Shown here: piece after piece, positions 17,704 to 29,613 of the stretch
Numbering within the stretch: position 1 is the first letter of the stretch
How the letters are laid out: every line of letters begins with the position of its first letter
Assembly (NCBI GenBank): GCA_963798655.1
Contig: CAWCUH010000001.1
Location: forward strand, 372,001-436,000
Source: CAVSMC01 sp963798655
GTDB taxonomy: Bacteria > Pseudomonadota > Gammaproteobacteria > Burkholderiales > Casimicrobiaceae
DNA: 64,000 bases
Direction: 5' to 3'
Translations under genes and position numbers: made by a program
The notes under the pieces: generated by a model
Seen by the model: the letters and a program-made list of their open reading frames with translations, nothing else
The model's database searches: none
Told to the model about the DNA's origin: nothing

Positions 17704-17710
17704 CCGCGTG

Positions 17711-19450
17711 CTACGCCGAGCGCGGCTTGCCCTTGGGCCACGTCGTGGTCGGCGCGGGGCCGTCGTCGGCCACCGGCGAGATCGCCGGCGCGCGAGCGGG
17801 AGCTTCCTGCGCGATTTCCTTCAACCGCGTTCGCGCGAGAACGCCGGCGTCCTCGAGGATCGGGTAGGCGATCGAGCAGATGTTCGAGTTCATCCGGCGC
17901 AGGTCGGCGATCAGGTCGAGGTGCAGCGACGACGTCTCGATGCTCTCGATCGTGTTGCCGGCGAGCCGCTCGAGATGCGAAGCCGCATACGCGCGCTCGA
18001 GGTCGCGGAACAGCACCTTCTGCGCGAGCAGCTGCTGCGCGCTCTTCAGGTCGCCGTTGAGGAATACCGACAGGCCGAGCCGGAGATTCGCGAGCAGCCG
18101 CGCGTGCAGATCGCAGATTTCCGCCATGCCGGCTTCGGAAAAGTTGCGCCCCTTGTCGATCTTCTTGTCCTCGAGGTCGATCAGGATGCGCTCGATGATG
18201 TCGCCGAGCTGCTCCATGTTGATCGTGAAGCTCACGATGTCGGTCCAGCGGCGGCTCTCCTGCTCCGCGAGTGCTTCGCGCGACACCTGAGTCAGATAGA
18301 GCTTGACCGCGGTGTACAGCTCGTCGACGACGTCGTCCATCTTGCGCAGCCGCTCGGCCAACGCCCGGTCGTTGCTCTTCAGCACGATCATCACGCCGGC
18401 GAGCATCTCCTCGATCACGTCGCCGATGCGCATCGCCTCGCGCGCCGCGCAGCCGATCGCGAGCGCGGGCGTCTCGATCGCCGACGGATCGAGATGACGC
18501 GGCTTCGCCGGATCCTCGCTCGCCGGGCGGTTCGGCAGGATGCGCTCGGCGAGCGCAGCGATCTGTCGCGTGAGGAACGCGAACGTGAGCGCCAGCGCGA
18601 CGTTGAAGAACAGGTGGAAGAAGACGACTTCGCGCGCGTCGTCGACGCCGAGCGCCGCGATGCCGGATTGGATCCACGGCAGCAGCGGCAGCGTGATCGC
18701 GCATCCGATCAGCTTGAAGAGGAAATTGCCGAGCGTCACGCGCCGTGCTTCCGGCGGCGAGCTCAATGTGGACAGCATGCCGAGCAGGCCGCTGCCGAGA
18801 TTGGCGCCGAGCACGAGCCCGAGCGCGACCGGCAGCGACAGCACGTGCAGCGAGGCCATCGTCGCGACGAGCAGCACGACCGCGAGGCTCGAATAGCAGA
18901 GCACCGTGAGCGCGGCCGCCACCAGCATGTCGAGCAGCACGTCGCCGGTGAGCGAGGCGAAGATCACCTTGACGCCGGCGGCCTCGACCACCGGCTTCGC
19001 GGCGACCGCGATCCATTGCAGCGCGAAGATGATGAGGCCGAGGCCGATCATCACGCGCCCGATGCGGCCGATGTCGCTCTGCTGGCGCGTGAGGAACAGC
19101 ACGACGCCGCTGAAGATCAGCAGCGGCGCGAGCCACGACAGGTCGAACGACAGCACGATCGTGATGATCGCGGTGCCGACGTCGGCGCCGAGCATCACCG
19201 CGAGCGCCGGCGCCGTTCCGATCAGACCCTGGCCGGCGAACGCGGCGACGATCAGCGCCGTCGCCGTGCTGCTCTGGATCAGCCCGGTCACCGAGAGCCC
19301 GGCGAAGAACGCCGTCGCGCCGTTGCTCACGCTCCGGCGCAGCAGCCGGCGCAGATCGCCGCCGTACAGGCGCAGGATGCCGTTACGCACGAGGTGCGTG
19401 CCCCAGACCAGCAGCGACACGCCGGCGAGCAGGTTCAGCAGCGTTTGCAT
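17711..19450 (-). CDS. Na/Pi cotransporter family protein with PhoU-like tail
   Basis: A 579-residue protein. The N-terminal 320 residues are membranous with the NptA/YjbB repeats (GLIQSSTATALIVAAFAGQG and GLVLGANLGSGLLGML). The C-terminal 240 residues are a soluble, helical PhoU-like region (RKMDDVVDELYTAVKLYLTQVS, INMEQLGDIIERILIDLEDKK). YjbB-type relatives move phosphate out of the cell when it is in excess (family knowledge). The start codon lies 2 bases after the pbfA stop, which ties it to phosphonate breakdown: the pathway's PhnA step releases phosphate. Import instead of export cannot be excluded from sequence. Confidence 0.88.
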   Translation of the reverse strand: MQTLLNLLAGVSLLVWGTHLVRNGILRLYGGDLRRLLRRSVSNGATAFFAGLSVTGLIQSSTATALIVAAFAGQGLIGTAPALAVMLGADVGTAIITIVLSFDLSWLAPLLIFSGVVLFLTRQQSDIGRIGRVMIGLGLIIFALQWIAVAAKPVVEAAGVKVIFASLTGDVLLDMLVAAALTVLCYSSLAVVLLVATMASLHVLSLPVALGLVLGANLGSGLLGMLSTLSSPPEARRVTLGNFLFKLIGCAITLPLLPWIQSGIAALGVDDAREVVFFHLFFNVALALTFAFLTRQIAALAERILPNRPASEDPAKPRHLDPSAIETPALAIGCAAREAMRIGDVIEEMLAGVMIVLKSNDRALAERLRKMDDVVDELYTAVKLYLTQVSREALAEQESRRWTDIVSFTINMEQLGDIIERILIDLEDKKIDKGRNFSEAGMAEICDLHARLLANLRLGLSVFLNGDLKSAQQLLAQKVLFRDLERAYAASHLERLAGNTIESIETSSLHLDLIADLRRMNSNICSIAYPILEDAGVLARTRLKEIAQEAPARAPAISPVADDGPAPTTTWPKGKPRSA

Positions 19451-19452
19451 CG

Positions 19453-20823
19453 CTACGCGCGTCCCGCTTCGACGTCGGACAGCGCTTCGTCGACGATGTC
19501 GATCGCGCGATCGAGGTCCGCTTCGCCGATGACCAGCGGCGGTGACAACGTCAGCACGTTGCCCTGGCCGACCTTGAACGACAGTCCGCGCGCGAGGCAC
19601 GCGTACATCGTCCGCTCCGCTTCGTCGCGTGCCGGCGTGCCGTCGCCGTGCGCGAGCTCGACGCCAAGCAGCAGGCCGACGCCGCGCACGTCGGCGACGA
19701 GCGAATGGCGCCGTCGCAACGCGTGCAGCCGCTCGAGCGCGCGCGCGCCGAGCCGCTGCGCGCGTGCGAGCAACGTCTCGCGCTCGATCACTTCGAGCGT
19801 CGCGAGCGCCGCCGCGCAGCCGACCGAGCTCTTCTCGTGCGTGTAGTGTCCGAGCGCGCGGTCGCCGGCGACGTCGAGATCGGCCCGCGCGATCACCGCG
19901 GCCATCGGAAATACCGCGCCGCCCAGGCCTTTGCCGAGCACGACGATGTCGGGGACGATGCCGTAATGCTCGAAGGCGAACATGCGCCCGGTGCGGCCGA
20001 GGCAGATCGGCACTTCGTCGAGAATCAGCAGCGCGCCGTGCCGATCGCAGGCGTCGCGCAGCGCGCGGTAGTAGCCGGGCGGAGGAATCTGCACGTCGGT
20101 CGACCGTATCGTCTCGACGATCACCGCGGCGACGTCGCCTTCCTTGGCGAGCACGTAGTCGACATAGTCGGCGCAGCGCGCGTTGCAGACGCCGCCGCAA
20201 CCGAATCGGCAGTCGCGCGGGTCGCACGGCGGCACGTGCTCGGTGCCCGGCAACAGCGGTCCGATGCCCTGGCGGAACAGCGCTTCGCCGCCGATCGAGA
20301 TCGCGTCGAGCGACGCGCCGTGGAACGCGTCCCACATCGAGATCGTCTTGTGGCGGCCGGTCGCGATGCGCGCGAGCTTCAGCGCGATGCCGATCGCGAG
20401 CGTGCCGCCGGGCGCGAACAACACCTTGCCCAGCGGGTCGGGCGCGAGCGCGACGAGCTTCTCGGCCAATCGCACGGCGACGTCATTGGTGAAGCGGCGC
20501 GGCGAGAACGGCAGCGTGTCGAGCGCATGCTTGACCGCGGCGATGACGTGCGGATGACGGTAGCCGACCTGATGGACGCTGTTGCCGTGGAAATCCATGT
20601 AGCGCCGACCCTCGGCGTCGACGAGCCAGATGCCCTCGCTTTCGACCAGCGCGTCGAAGCACGGCGTGGACAGCGACTGGTGCAGAAATGCGCGCGCGTC
20701 GCGATCGAGCAGCGCGCGCGTCGACGCACCGACGTGCGCCGCCTCCCACGCCCGCCGGTGCGGCGAGCGATTGACGTCGCCTTCGGCGGCGAAGTCTGCG
20801 AGCGGTGGCGTGCGATCGTTCAT
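19453..20823 (-). CDS. pbfA: (R)-1-hydroxy-2-aminoethylphosphonate ammonia-lyase
   Basis: A class-III aminotransferase-fold PLP enzyme of 456 residues. PbfA converts (R)-1-hydroxy-2-aminoethylphosphonate to phosphonoacetaldehyde and ammonia (known for the family), feeding a PhnY-PhnA route. The PLP lysine is in VVLGKGLGG (about Lys298) after LILDEVPICLGRTGR. The subfamily call rests on its place beside phnY and phnA and the ALVESEGIWLVDAEGRRYMDFHGNS-type N-terminus; a generic omega-aminotransferase is the alternative. Odd feature: about residues 200-217 hold five cysteines spaced C-x4-C-x3-C-x3-C-x3-C, suggestive of a metal site. The gene starts 13 bases after the phnY stop. Confidence 0.85.
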   Translation of the reverse strand: MNDRTPPLADFAAEGDVNRSPHRRAWEAAHVGASTRALLDRDARAFLHQSLSTPCFDALVESEGIWLVDAEGRRYMDFHGNSVHQVGYRHPHVIAAVKHALDTLPFSPRRFTNDVAVRLAEKLVALAPDPLGKVLFAPGGTLAIGIALKLARIATGRHKTISMWDAFHGASLDAISIGGEALFRQGIGPLLPGTEHVPPCDPRDCRFGCGGVCNARCADYVDYVLAKEGDVAAVIVETIRSTDVQIPPPGYYRALRDACDRHGALLILDEVPICLGRTGRMFAFEHYGIVPDIVVLGKGLGGAVFPMAAVIARADLDVAGDRALGHYTHEKSSVGCAAALATLEVIERETLLARAQRLGARALERLHALRRRHSLVADVRGVGLLLGVELAHGDGTPARDEAERTMYACLARGLSFKVGQGNVLTLSPPLVIGEADLDRAIDIVDEALSDVEAGRA

Positions 20824-20836
20824 TGCGACGGCGCAC

Positions 20837-22288
20837 TCACCACGGCAGCGAATACGTTTTCACGTTGCTGAAGCTCTTCATCGCCTCCTGCACGCCCTCC
20901 TTGTAGCCGAGTCCGGAGTCCTTGATACCGCCGAACGGCGTCAGCTCGAGCCGGTATCCCGGCACTTCGCGGATGTTGACCGTGCCCACGTTCAGCTCGC
21001 TCACGAACCGCGTGATGTAGTCCAGGCGGTTCGTGCACACCGACGACGACAACCCGTACGCAGTGCCGTTGGCGATGCGGATCGCGTCGTCGATGTCGCG
21101 GAAGCGGATCACCGGCGACACGGGCCCGAACGTCTCGTATTTCACCAGCGGCATGTCGGGCTTCACATGGTCCACGAGCGTCGGCGAATACAGCGCGCCG
21201 AGGCGCACGTTGCCGTGCAGGAGCCGCGCGCCGGAGGCGACCGCTTCGTTGACCTTCGCTTCGAACGACATCGCCGCCTGCTCGTCGATGACCGTGCCCA
21301 TGTCGACGCTTCGATCCATCGGGTCGCCGTACGACCACGCCTTCGTCTTCGCGAGCAGCCGTTCGACGAACGCGTCGGCAACGCTTTCGTGGACGAGCAT
21401 ACGCTTCACCGCCGTGCAGCGCTGTCCGGAATTCTTGTACGAGCCCGCTGCGGCGAGCGACGATGCCTCGTCGAGATCGGCGTCCTCCATCACGATGATC
21501 GGATCGTTGCCGCCGAGCTCGAGCACCTGGCGCTTGTAGACGGCGCGCGCGGCGATCGACTTGCCGATCGCCACACCGCCGGTGAACGTGATCAGATCGA
21601 CGTCCGGGTTGGTGATCAGCTCGTCGGCGATCTCGCGAGGCGCGCCCGTCACCACCGAGAACATCTCGGGCGGCAGGCCCGCGTCGTAGAGAACGTCGGC
21701 GAGCAGCAGCGCGGACAGCGGCGTCTTCTCGGTGGGCTTCAGCACCATCCGGTTGTTCGTGGCGATCGACGGCGCGACCTTGTGCGCGACCTGGTTCAGC
21801 GGATGATTGAAGGGCGTGATCGCCGCGATCACGCCGAGCAGCGGCTCGCGCAGCGTGTACACCTTGCGTGACTTGCCGTGCGGCGTGAGGTCGCACGAGA
21901 ACACCTGTCCGTCGTCGACGAGCGCCGCATTGCCGGCGAACGTGAACACGTCGGCGGCACGACCCACCTCGTAGAGCGAATCCTTCTTGCAGATGCCGCA
22001 CTCGGCGGTGATGAGATCGGATATCTGCTCGGCGCGGCTGCGCAGGATCTCGGTCGTGCGCCGGCAGATGTCGTAGCGCTCGTAGCGCGTGAGCTTCGGC
22101 TTGTACGCCCGTGCGATCGCAATGGCGCGACGGACATCGTCGACCGAGGCTTTGGGCACCGTTCCGACGAGCGTGTTCGTGTACGGATTGGTGACCTCGA
22201 TCGTGCGCGTCGAGCCGACGCGCTCGCCGGCGATGCGCATGCTTTCGTGCAATTGGCCGCCGGTGCGGCGCGCGCTGGTGTCGTTCAT
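20837..22288 (-). CDS. phnY: Phosphonoacetaldehyde dehydrogenase
   Basis: A 483-residue NAD(P)-dependent aldehyde dehydrogenase that oxidises phosphonoacetaldehyde to phosphonoacetate. It shows [17 protein letters not shown] (NAD site), [30 protein letters not shown] with the general-base glutamate, and [12 protein letters not shown] with the catalytic cysteine. The H-P-L-N-x-V-A-H-K stretch and position between phnA and pbfA support phnY rather than a generic aldehyde dehydrogenase. The start is the ATG 8 bases after the phnA stop; a TTG four codons upstream overlaps phnA and is a possible alternative. Confidence 0.93.
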   Translation of the reverse strand: MNDTSARRTGGQLHESMRIAGERVGSTRTIEVTNPYTNTLVGTVPKASVDDVRRAIAIARAYKPKLTRYERYDICRRTTEILRSRAEQISDLITAECGICKKDSLYEVGRAADVFTFAGNAALVDDGQVFSCDLTPHGKSRKVYTLREPLLGVIAAITPFNHPLNQVAHKVAPSIATNNRMVLKPTEKTPLSALLLADVLYDAGLPPEMFSVVTGAPREIADELITNPDVDLITFTGGVAIGKSIAARAVYKRQVLELGGNDPIIVMEDADLDEASSLAAAGSYKNSGQRCTAVKRMLVHESVADAFVERLLAKTKAWSYGDPMDRSVDMGTVIDEQAAMSFEAKVNEAVASGARLLHGNVRLGALYSPTLVDHVKPDMPLVKYETFGPVSPVIRFRDIDDAIRIANGTAYGLSSSVCTNRLDYITRFVSELNVGTVNIREVPGYRLELTPFGGIKDSGLGYKEGVQEAMKSFSNVKTYSLPW

Positions 22289-22296
22289 CGGGGTGG

Positions 22297-24299
<2,003 letters not shown>

Positions 24300-24307
24300 G
24301 GTTGCCT

Positions 24308-24336
24308 ATTGGACGTCGCACGCTGTAGATTGTCAA
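24308..24336 (-). promoter_or_regulatory. Sigma-70 promoter of gntR-phnA-phnY-pbfA operon
   Basis: On the minus strand a consensus -35 TTGACA (24331-24336) is followed after exactly 17 bases by TCCAAT (24308-24313, four of six matches to TATAAT). Initiation 6-8 bases downstream would fall within one or two bases of the gntR ATG (24297-24299), so the transcript would be leaderless or nearly so. The -35 lies inside the inverted repeat. Confidence 0.62.
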
Positions 24337-24342
24337 CAATCT
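24327..24342. promoter_or_regulatory. Probable GntR operator
   Basis: AGATTGT-CA-ACAATCT is a perfect 7+7 inverted repeat with a 2-base centre. Its core TTGTCAACAA fits the T-G-T...A-C-A pattern of FadR/FCD-type GntR sites. It covers the -35 element of the leftward gntR promoter and lies about 50 bases upstream of the best rightward promoter candidate, so binding would repress gntR-phnAY-pbfA directly. Confidence 0.72.
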
Positions 24343-24392
24343 GCAAGATTCGGTCGCCATCGTTGACGGGCGCGGCGGCGAAGGCGGCTCGA

Positions 24393-24421
24393 TTGCCGCC
24401 GGGTGGGGCGCGGCGTACGAT
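24393..24421 (+). promoter_or_regulatory. Candidate promoter of AEP transporter operon
   Basis: TTGCCG (24393-24398) and TACGAT (24416-24421) are separated by 17 bases, each with four of six consensus matches. A start near 24428 would leave a leader of about 60 bases containing the strong ribosome site AAGGAG (24476-24481), 7 bases before the binding-protein ATG. This is a by-eye prediction. Confidence 0.45.
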
Positions 24422-24488
24422 GCGCGCTCTCGGCCGGCGATCCGCGCCCGTCGATGCCGCACATCACTCTTCCACAAGGAGCAAGCAG

Positions 24489-25541
24489 ATGAAACGCAAC
24501 CTCGTTCCCTGGTGGCGATCCGGCGCTGCTGTGCTGTTCGCCGCGGGCGTGGCGATTGGCGTGCTGGCCACGGCGCCGGTTCACGCGCAGAAGACGCAAC
24601 TCAACGTCTACACGGCGCTCGAGACCGACCAGATCAAGGCGTACGAAACCGCGTTCAACAAGACGTATCCCGACATCGAGCTCAAGTGGACGCGCGACTC
24701 GACCGGCGTCATCACCGCGAAGGTGCTGGCCGAGAAAGCGAACCCGCAGGCCGACATCGTGATCGGCACGTCGGCGTCGAGCCTCGCCGTATTCGCGAAC
24801 GAAGGCATGCTGGAGCCCTACGCTCCCAAGGGTCTCGACAAGATCCCCGCCGTCTACCGCGACAAGCAGAATCCGCCGCGCTGGGTCGGCATGGACGTCT
24901 ACGGCGCCGCCATCTGCTTCAACACGGTCGAGGCACAGAAGCAGGGACTGCCGAAGCCGTCGTCGTGGAAGGACCTGACGAAGCCCGTGTACAAGGGCAA
25001 GGTGGTCATGCCGAACCCGGCGTCGTCGGGCACCGGCTTCCTCGACGTGTCGGGATGGCTGCAGATGTGGGGCGAGAACGACGCGTGGAAGTACATGGAC
25101 GCGTTGCACGACAACATCGCCGTCTACACGCACTCCGGTTCGCAGCCTTGCAAGCAGGCGGGCGCCGGGGAGTTCCCGATCGGCGTATCGTTCGAGTACC
25201 GCGCGATGGCGACGAAGAAGTCCGGCGCGCCGGTCGATATCGTTTTCCCGAGCGAAGGTCTCGGCTGGGATCTCGAGGCGAGCGGCATCATCAAGGGCAC
25301 GAAGAAAGCGGACGCCGCGAGGAAGCTGATGGACTGGCTCGCGACGCAGGAGGCGATGGCGCTGTTCGCGAACAACTTCGCGGTCGTCGCGATGCCGGGC
25401 ATGTCGAAGCCGCTCGAGTTCATCCCGACCGACTACGAGAAGCACCTCATCAAGAACGACTTCGACTGGTCGGCGAAGAACCGTGAGCGGATCCTCACCG
25501 AGTGGACCAAACGCTATAACGGGAAATCGCTTCCGAAATAG
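24489..25541 (+). CDS. phnS: 2-aminoethylphosphonate ABC transporter, periplasmic binding protein
   Basis: A 350-residue solute-binding protein with a signal peptide (RSGAAVLFAAGVAIGVLATAPVHAQ) and an iron(III)-binding-protein-like fold (LNVYTALETDQIKAYETAFNKTYPDIELKW). Such FbpA-like proteins next to phnW and phnT are the AEP-binding components (PhnS2/AepX type). The sequence GTSASSLAVFANEGMLEPY and the SSGTGFLDVSGWLQMWGE region form the expected ligand cleft. AAGGAG at 24476-24481 sets the start. It is first in the rightward operon and is separated from the ATPase gene by a strong hairpin. Confidence 0.9.
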   Translation: MKRNLVPWWRSGAAVLFAAGVAIGVLATAPVHAQKTQLNVYTALETDQIKAYETAFNKTYPDIELKWTRDSTGVITAKVLAEKANPQADIVIGTSASSLAVFANEGMLEPYAPKGLDKIPAVYRDKQNPPRWVGMDVYGAAICFNTVEAQKQGLPKPSSWKDLTKPVYKGKVVMPNPASSGTGFLDVSGWLQMWGENDAWKYMDALHDNIAVYTHSGSQPCKQAGAGEFPIGVSFEYRAMATKKSGAPVDIVFPSEGLGWDLEASGIIKGTKKADAARKLMDWLATQEAMALFANNFAVVAMPGMSKPLEFIPTDYEKHLIKNDFDWSAKNRERILTEWTKRYNGKSLPK

Positions 25542-25589
25542 GCGCCGAGCGTTATCCGTCGGCGTCTGCGGCGGCGGTGCGATAACGCG

Positions 25590-25624
25590 CGGTTGGAGCG
25601 TCGGCGCTTGCCGACGCTCAACCG
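25590..25624 (+). terminator. Intercistronic hairpin between binding-protein and ATPase genes
   Basis: CGGTTG-G-AGCGTCGGC pairs with GCCGACGCT-CAACCG around a GCTT loop, a stem of 15 pairs with one bulged G. There is no T-run after it, so it is unlikely to terminate fully. Stem-loops in this position in transporter operons commonly protect the upstream mRNA and raise binding protein above membrane components. Confidence 0.65.
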
Positions 25625-25637
25625 CTTCTGCCCAAGA

Positions 25638-26726
25638 ATGACTCCAGCCGCCGAGCGTCCCGAAGCGTTACGTCTCGAAGCCATTCGAAAGACGTTCGGC
25701 GCCTTCGTCGCGCTTCATTCGATCGATCTAGCGGTCGATGCGGGCGAGCTCGTCTGCTTCCTCGGCCCGTCCGGCTGCGGCAAGACGACGTTGCTTCGGA
25801 TCGTCGCCGGCCTCGAGTCGCAGGATGCCGGGCGCATCGTCCAGCATGGTCGCGACATCTCGCGGCTGCCCGCGACCAAGCGCGATTACGGGATCGTGTT
25901 CCAGTCGTACGCGTTGTTCCCGAACCTCACGATCTTCGACAACGTCGCGTATGGCCTGGTCAATCGCCGCGCTGCGCGCGACGCAATGCGCGCGCGCGTC
26001 GCCGAGCTGCTGAAGCTCGTCGGGCTGCCGGACAGCGGCACCAAGTATCCGGGTCAGCTCTCCGGCGGCCAGCAGCAGCGCATCGCGCTTGCGCGCGCGC
26101 TCGCGACGTCTCCGGGCTTGCTGCTGCTCGACGAACCGCTGTCCGCGCTCGACGCGCTCGAGCGCGTGCGCCTGCGCGGCGAGATCCGTGCGCTCCAGCA
26201 GCGCCTCGGCGTGACGACGATCCTGGTCACGCACGATCAGGAGGAGGCGCTGTCGATGGCCGATCGCGTCGTCGTCATGAATCAGGGCCGCATCGAGCAG
26301 GTCGGCACGCCGCAGAACATCTACAGAGAGCCGGCATCCGCGTTCGTCGCCGACTTCATCGGCAAGGTGAACGTGCTGTCGGCGACGGCCGAAGGCGGCG
26401 GACGGTTTCGCGTCGGCGCCATGATGCTGGACTGCGCGAGCGCGTTCTCCGGCGTGCCGGCCGGCACGAGCGTGAAGCTGTACCTGCGCCCCGAGGATGT
26501 CCAGGTGAACGGCGCAGCGGGCGGCCACGGCAACGTCGCGGCGGCGTCGGTGCAGAAGATCGAATTCCTCGGCGCGTTCTGCCTCGTCACCGTGCGGCTG
26601 ACCGATACCGACGTGCAGCCGCTCGTCGTCAACGTGTCGCGGCAGGCGTTCGACCGCCTGGCGATCGGCGAAGGCGCGTTGCTGTCGGTCGGCCTGCCGC
26701 CCGAGTGCATGCGCGTGCTGGGCTGA
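25638..26726 (+). CDS. phnT: 2-aminoethylphosphonate ABC transporter, ATP-binding protein
   Basis: A 362-residue ABC ATPase with Walker A GPSGCGKTT, Q-loop VFQSYALFPNLT, signature [15 protein letters not shown], Walker B LLLLDEPLSALD and H-loop LVTHDQEE, followed by a C-terminal TOBE regulatory domain (LYLRPEDVQV). It would energise the adjacent fused permease. The start is the ATG at MTPAAERPEALR; an upstream in-frame ATG lies inside the hairpin and is rejected. The TOBE region ends 6 bases before the permease GTG. Confidence 0.9.
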   Translation: MTPAAERPEALRLEAIRKTFGAFVALHSIDLAVDAGELVCFLGPSGCGKTTLLRIVAGLESQDAGRIVQHGRDISRLPATKRDYGIVFQSYALFPNLTIFDNVAYGLVNRRAARDAMRARVAELLKLVGLPDSGTKYPGQLSGGQQQRIALARALATSPGLLLLDEPLSALDALERVRLRGEIRALQQRLGVTTILVTHDQEEALSMADRVVVMNQGRIEQVGTPQNIYREPASAFVADFIGKVNVLSATAEGGGRFRVGAMMLDCASAFSGVPAGTSVKLYLRPEDVQVNGAAGGHGNVAAASVQKIEFLGAFCLVTVRLTDTDVQPLVVNVSRQAFDRLAIGEGALLSVGLPPECMRVLG

Positions 26727-26732
26727 CCGCGC

Positions 26733-28448
26733 GTGACCACGCTCGCACCCGTCGCGACAGCGGCAGCGCTCCGGGCGGCGCCGATCGACCGCGAGCGGCT
26801 GCTTGCGAACGGCCTGCTGCTGCTCGCATGCGCGGCGCTCGTCGTGTTCCTGCTCGGCCCGCTGGTCGCGATCCTCGCGAAAAGCGTCGAGAATCGCGAC
26901 GGCGCCTTCGTCGGCCTCGCGCTTTTCCGCGAATACGTGCAGTCGCCGGCGCTGATGCAGTCGGCGTGGAACACGGTCTGGGTCGCAACCGTCGTCACGC
27001 TGATCACCGTGCCGCTCGCGTTCACGTTCGCCTACGCGCTCACCCGAAGCGCGATGCCGTGGAAGGGCGCGTTCCGGCTGGTCGCGCTGACGCCGATCCT
27101 CGCGCCGTCGATGCTCGCGGCGATCTCGTTCGTCCAGTGGTTCGGCAACCAGGGCGCGCTCAAGGCGCTTATGTTCGGCCATCAGGTGTACGGTCCGATC
27201 GGCATCATCATCAGCTCGGTGTACGCGATCTTTCCGCATGCGCTGATGATCGTCGTCACGTCGCTGCTGCTGACCGACCGCCGGCTCTACGAAGCGGCGG
27301 AGTCGCTCGGCACGACGCGGCGACGGCAGTTCTTCACGATCACGCTGCCGGCAGCTCGCTACGGCCTCGTGAGCGCCGCGATGGTCGTGTTCTCGTACAC
27401 GGTGAGCGACTTCGGCATCCCGAAGGTGATCGGCGGCAACTTCCACGTGCTCGCGATCGACGTCTACCAGCAGGTGATCGGCCAGCAGAACTTCAATCGC
27501 GGCGCCGTCGTCGGGCTGATCCTGCTGCTGCCGGTCGTCGTCGCGTTCGCCGTCGACTGGTGGATGCAGGGCCGTCAGCACGCGCAGTTCTCGGCGCGCG
27601 CGGTGCCGTACGTCGCGCGCCGCGCGCCGGCCTTCGACGCGGCGATGTTCGCGTTCTGCGCGCTCGTGTGCCTGTGGATGCTGTCGGTGCTCGGCATGGC
27701 GGTCTACACGTCGCTGATCAAGCTGTGGCCGTACGATCTGTCGATCAGCCTGCGCCACTATGTCTACGGGCTGATCGACGGCGGCGTCATCGACTCGTAT
27801 TTCAACAGCGTGAAGCTCGGCTTCGCGACGGCGCTGTTCGGGACGATGCTGATCTTCGGCGCCGCGTACCTGCTCGAGAAGACGAAGGGCCTGCCGTGGG
27901 CGCGCTCGGCGATCCGGCTGCTTGCGACGATTCCGATGGCGGTGCCCGGCATGGTCCTCGGCCTGGGCTACATCTTCTTCTTCAACGACCCGCGCAACCC
28001 GCTGCACCTGCTCTACGGCAGCATGGCGATCCTCGTGCTGTCGACGATCATCCACTACTACACGTCGAGCCACCTGGCCGCGGTCACGGCCCTGAAGTCG
28101 CTCGACGGCGAGTTCGAAGCCGTATCGGCATCGCTCAAGGTGCCGTTCTGGAAGACGTTTCATCGCGTGACCGTGCCGGTGTGCCTGCCGGCGATTCTCG
28201 ACATCGCGCGCTATCTGTTCATCAACGCGATGGTGACGCTGTCGGCGGTCGTGTTTCTCTATTCGTCCGACACGAAGGTCGCATCCGTCGCGATCGTCAA
28301 TCTCGACGAGGCCGGCGATATCGGGCCGGCCGCGGCGATGGCGACGCTGATCTTCGCGACATCGACCGCCGTATGCCTCGTCTACGCGCTCGCGACGCGG
28401 CTGCTCGTCGCCCGCTCGCAGGCATGGCGCACGCCGGCGCTGCATTGA
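26733..28448 (+). CDS. phnU: 2-aminoethylphosphonate ABC transporter, fused permease
   Basis: A 571-residue membrane protein made of two binding-protein-dependent permease domains in one chain, each with about six membrane segments. The coupling (EAA) motifs are seen twice: [21 protein letters not shown] in the first half and [22 protein letters not shown] in the second. A single fused permease fits PhnU2/AepW-type systems rather than the two-gene PhnU-PhnV type. The start is GTG with no strong ribosome site, suggesting coupling to the ATPase gene. Confidence 0.88.
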   Translation: MTTLAPVATAAALRAAPIDRERLLANGLLLLACAALVVFLLGPLVAILAKSVENRDGAFVGLALFREYVQSPALMQSAWNTVWVATVVTLITVPLAFTFAYALTRSAMPWKGAFRLVALTPILAPSMLAAISFVQWFGNQGALKALMFGHQVYGPIGIIISSVYAIFPHALMIVVTSLLLTDRRLYEAAESLGTTRRRQFFTITLPAARYGLVSAAMVVFSYTVSDFGIPKVIGGNFHVLAIDVYQQVIGQQNFNRGAVVGLILLLPVVVAFAVDWWMQGRQHAQFSARAVPYVARRAPAFDAAMFAFCALVCLWMLSVLGMAVYTSLIKLWPYDLSISLRHYVYGLIDGGVIDSYFNSVKLGFATALFGTMLIFGAAYLLEKTKGLPWARSAIRLLATIPMAVPGMVLGLGYIFFFNDPRNPLHLLYGSMAILVLSTIIHYYTSSHLAAVTALKSLDGEFEAVSASLKVPFWKTFHRVTVPVCLPAILDIARYLFINAMVTLSAVVFLYSSDTKVASVAIVNLDEAGDIGPAAAMATLIFATSTAVCLVYALATRLLVARSQAWRTPALH

Positions 28449-28464
28449 TCCTGGAGCAACGTTC

Positions 28465-29613
28465 ATGAGTCTCGTAAGCCGAGATCCGATCCTGCTCACG
28501 CCCGGTCCGCTGACGACGTCGCTCGCCACGAAGAGTGCGATGCTGCGCGACTGGGGGTCGTGGGATGCCGCGTTCAACACGGTGACCGCGGACGTGCGGC
28601 GAAAGCTGCTCGACATCGTCGGCGGCCATGGCACGCACGACTGCGTTCCGATGCAGGGCAGCGGCACTTTCTCGGTCGAGGCGGCGATCAACACGCTGGT
28701 GCCGCGCGACGGCCATCTGCTGGTGCTGATCAACGGCGCGTACGGATCGCGGATGGCGCGGCTCACGCAGATGATGGGACGGCGGATGTCGACGTTTCAG
28801 ACGGCCGAGGACGTGCCGACGACGCCGCAGGACGTCGAGCGGCTGCTCGCGGCCGATGCGTCGATCACGCATGTCGGGCTCATTCACTGCGAGACGTCGA
28901 CCGGCATCCTGAATCCGCTTGCCGACATTGCCGCGGTCGTCGCACAGCACGGCAGGCGCCTGATCGTCGACGCGATGAGCTCGTTCGGCGCGCTGCCGAT
29001 CGACGCCCGCACGACGCCGTTCGATGCGCTGGTCGCCGCGTCCGGCAAGTGCATCGAGGGTCCGCCGGGCATGGGCTTCGTCATCGCACGCAAGGTCGCG
29101 TTGGAGGGCGCCGCCGGCAATTGCACGTCGCTCGCGCTCGACCTGCACGACCAGCACGCATACATGGAAAAGACGACGCAGTGGCGCTACACGCCGCCGA
29201 CGCACGTGGTCGTCGCATTCAACGCGGCGCTCGACCAGTTCGCCGTCGAGGGCGGCCAGCCGGCGCGTCTGGCACGCTACGCGGGCAACTGCCAGACGCT
29301 TTTGAGCGGCATGGCGGAGATGGGCTTCGAGCCGTTCCTGCCGCCGCGCATCCAGGCGCCGATCATCGTCACCTTTCACGCGCCCCCGGACCCGGCGTAC
29401 ACGTTCAAGGATTTCTACGCGCGGGTGCGTGACAAGGGCTTCATCCTGTATCCGGGCAAGCTCACGCAGGTCGAGACGTTTCGCGTCGGCTGCATCGGCG
29501 CCATCGGCTCCGATGAGATGCGCCAGGCGGTGAACGCCGTGCGCGACACGCTCGTCGACATGGGCATCCGGCAGGTTGCGCCGAAGCGCAGCGTCGCGCG
29601 CGCTGCGGATTAG
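28465..29613 (+). CDS. phnW: 2-aminoethylphosphonate-pyruvate transaminase
   Basis: A 382-residue fold-type I PLP enzyme that transfers the amino group of AEP to pyruvate, giving phosphonoacetaldehyde and alanine. Characteristic stretches are [26 protein letters not shown] (split here into [11 protein letters not shown] and MLRDWGSWD), [26 protein letters not shown], and the PLP lysine in [11 protein letters not shown]. The start follows GGAGCAAC, 16 bases after the permease stop. The stop overlaps the stop of the convergent Nudix gene. With PhnY and PhnA on the opposite operon this completes AEP to acetate plus phosphate. Confidence 0.96.
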   Translation: MSLVSRDPILLTPGPLTTSLATKSAMLRDWGSWDAAFNTVTADVRRKLLDIVGGHGTHDCVPMQGSGTFSVEAAINTLVPRDGHLLVLINGAYGSRMARLTQMMGRRMSTFQTAEDVPTTPQDVERLLAADASITHVGLIHCETSTGILNPLADIAAVVAQHGRRLIVDAMSSFGALPIDARTTPFDALVAASGKCIEGPPGMGFVIARKVALEGAAGNCTSLALDLHDQHAYMEKTTQWRYTPPTHVVVAFNAALDQFAVEGGQPARLARYAGNCQTLLSGMAEMGFEPFLPPRIQAPIIVTFHAPPDPAYTFKDFYARVRDKGFILYPGKLTQVETFRVGCIGAIGSDEMRQAVNAVRDTLVDMGIRQVAPKRSVARAAD

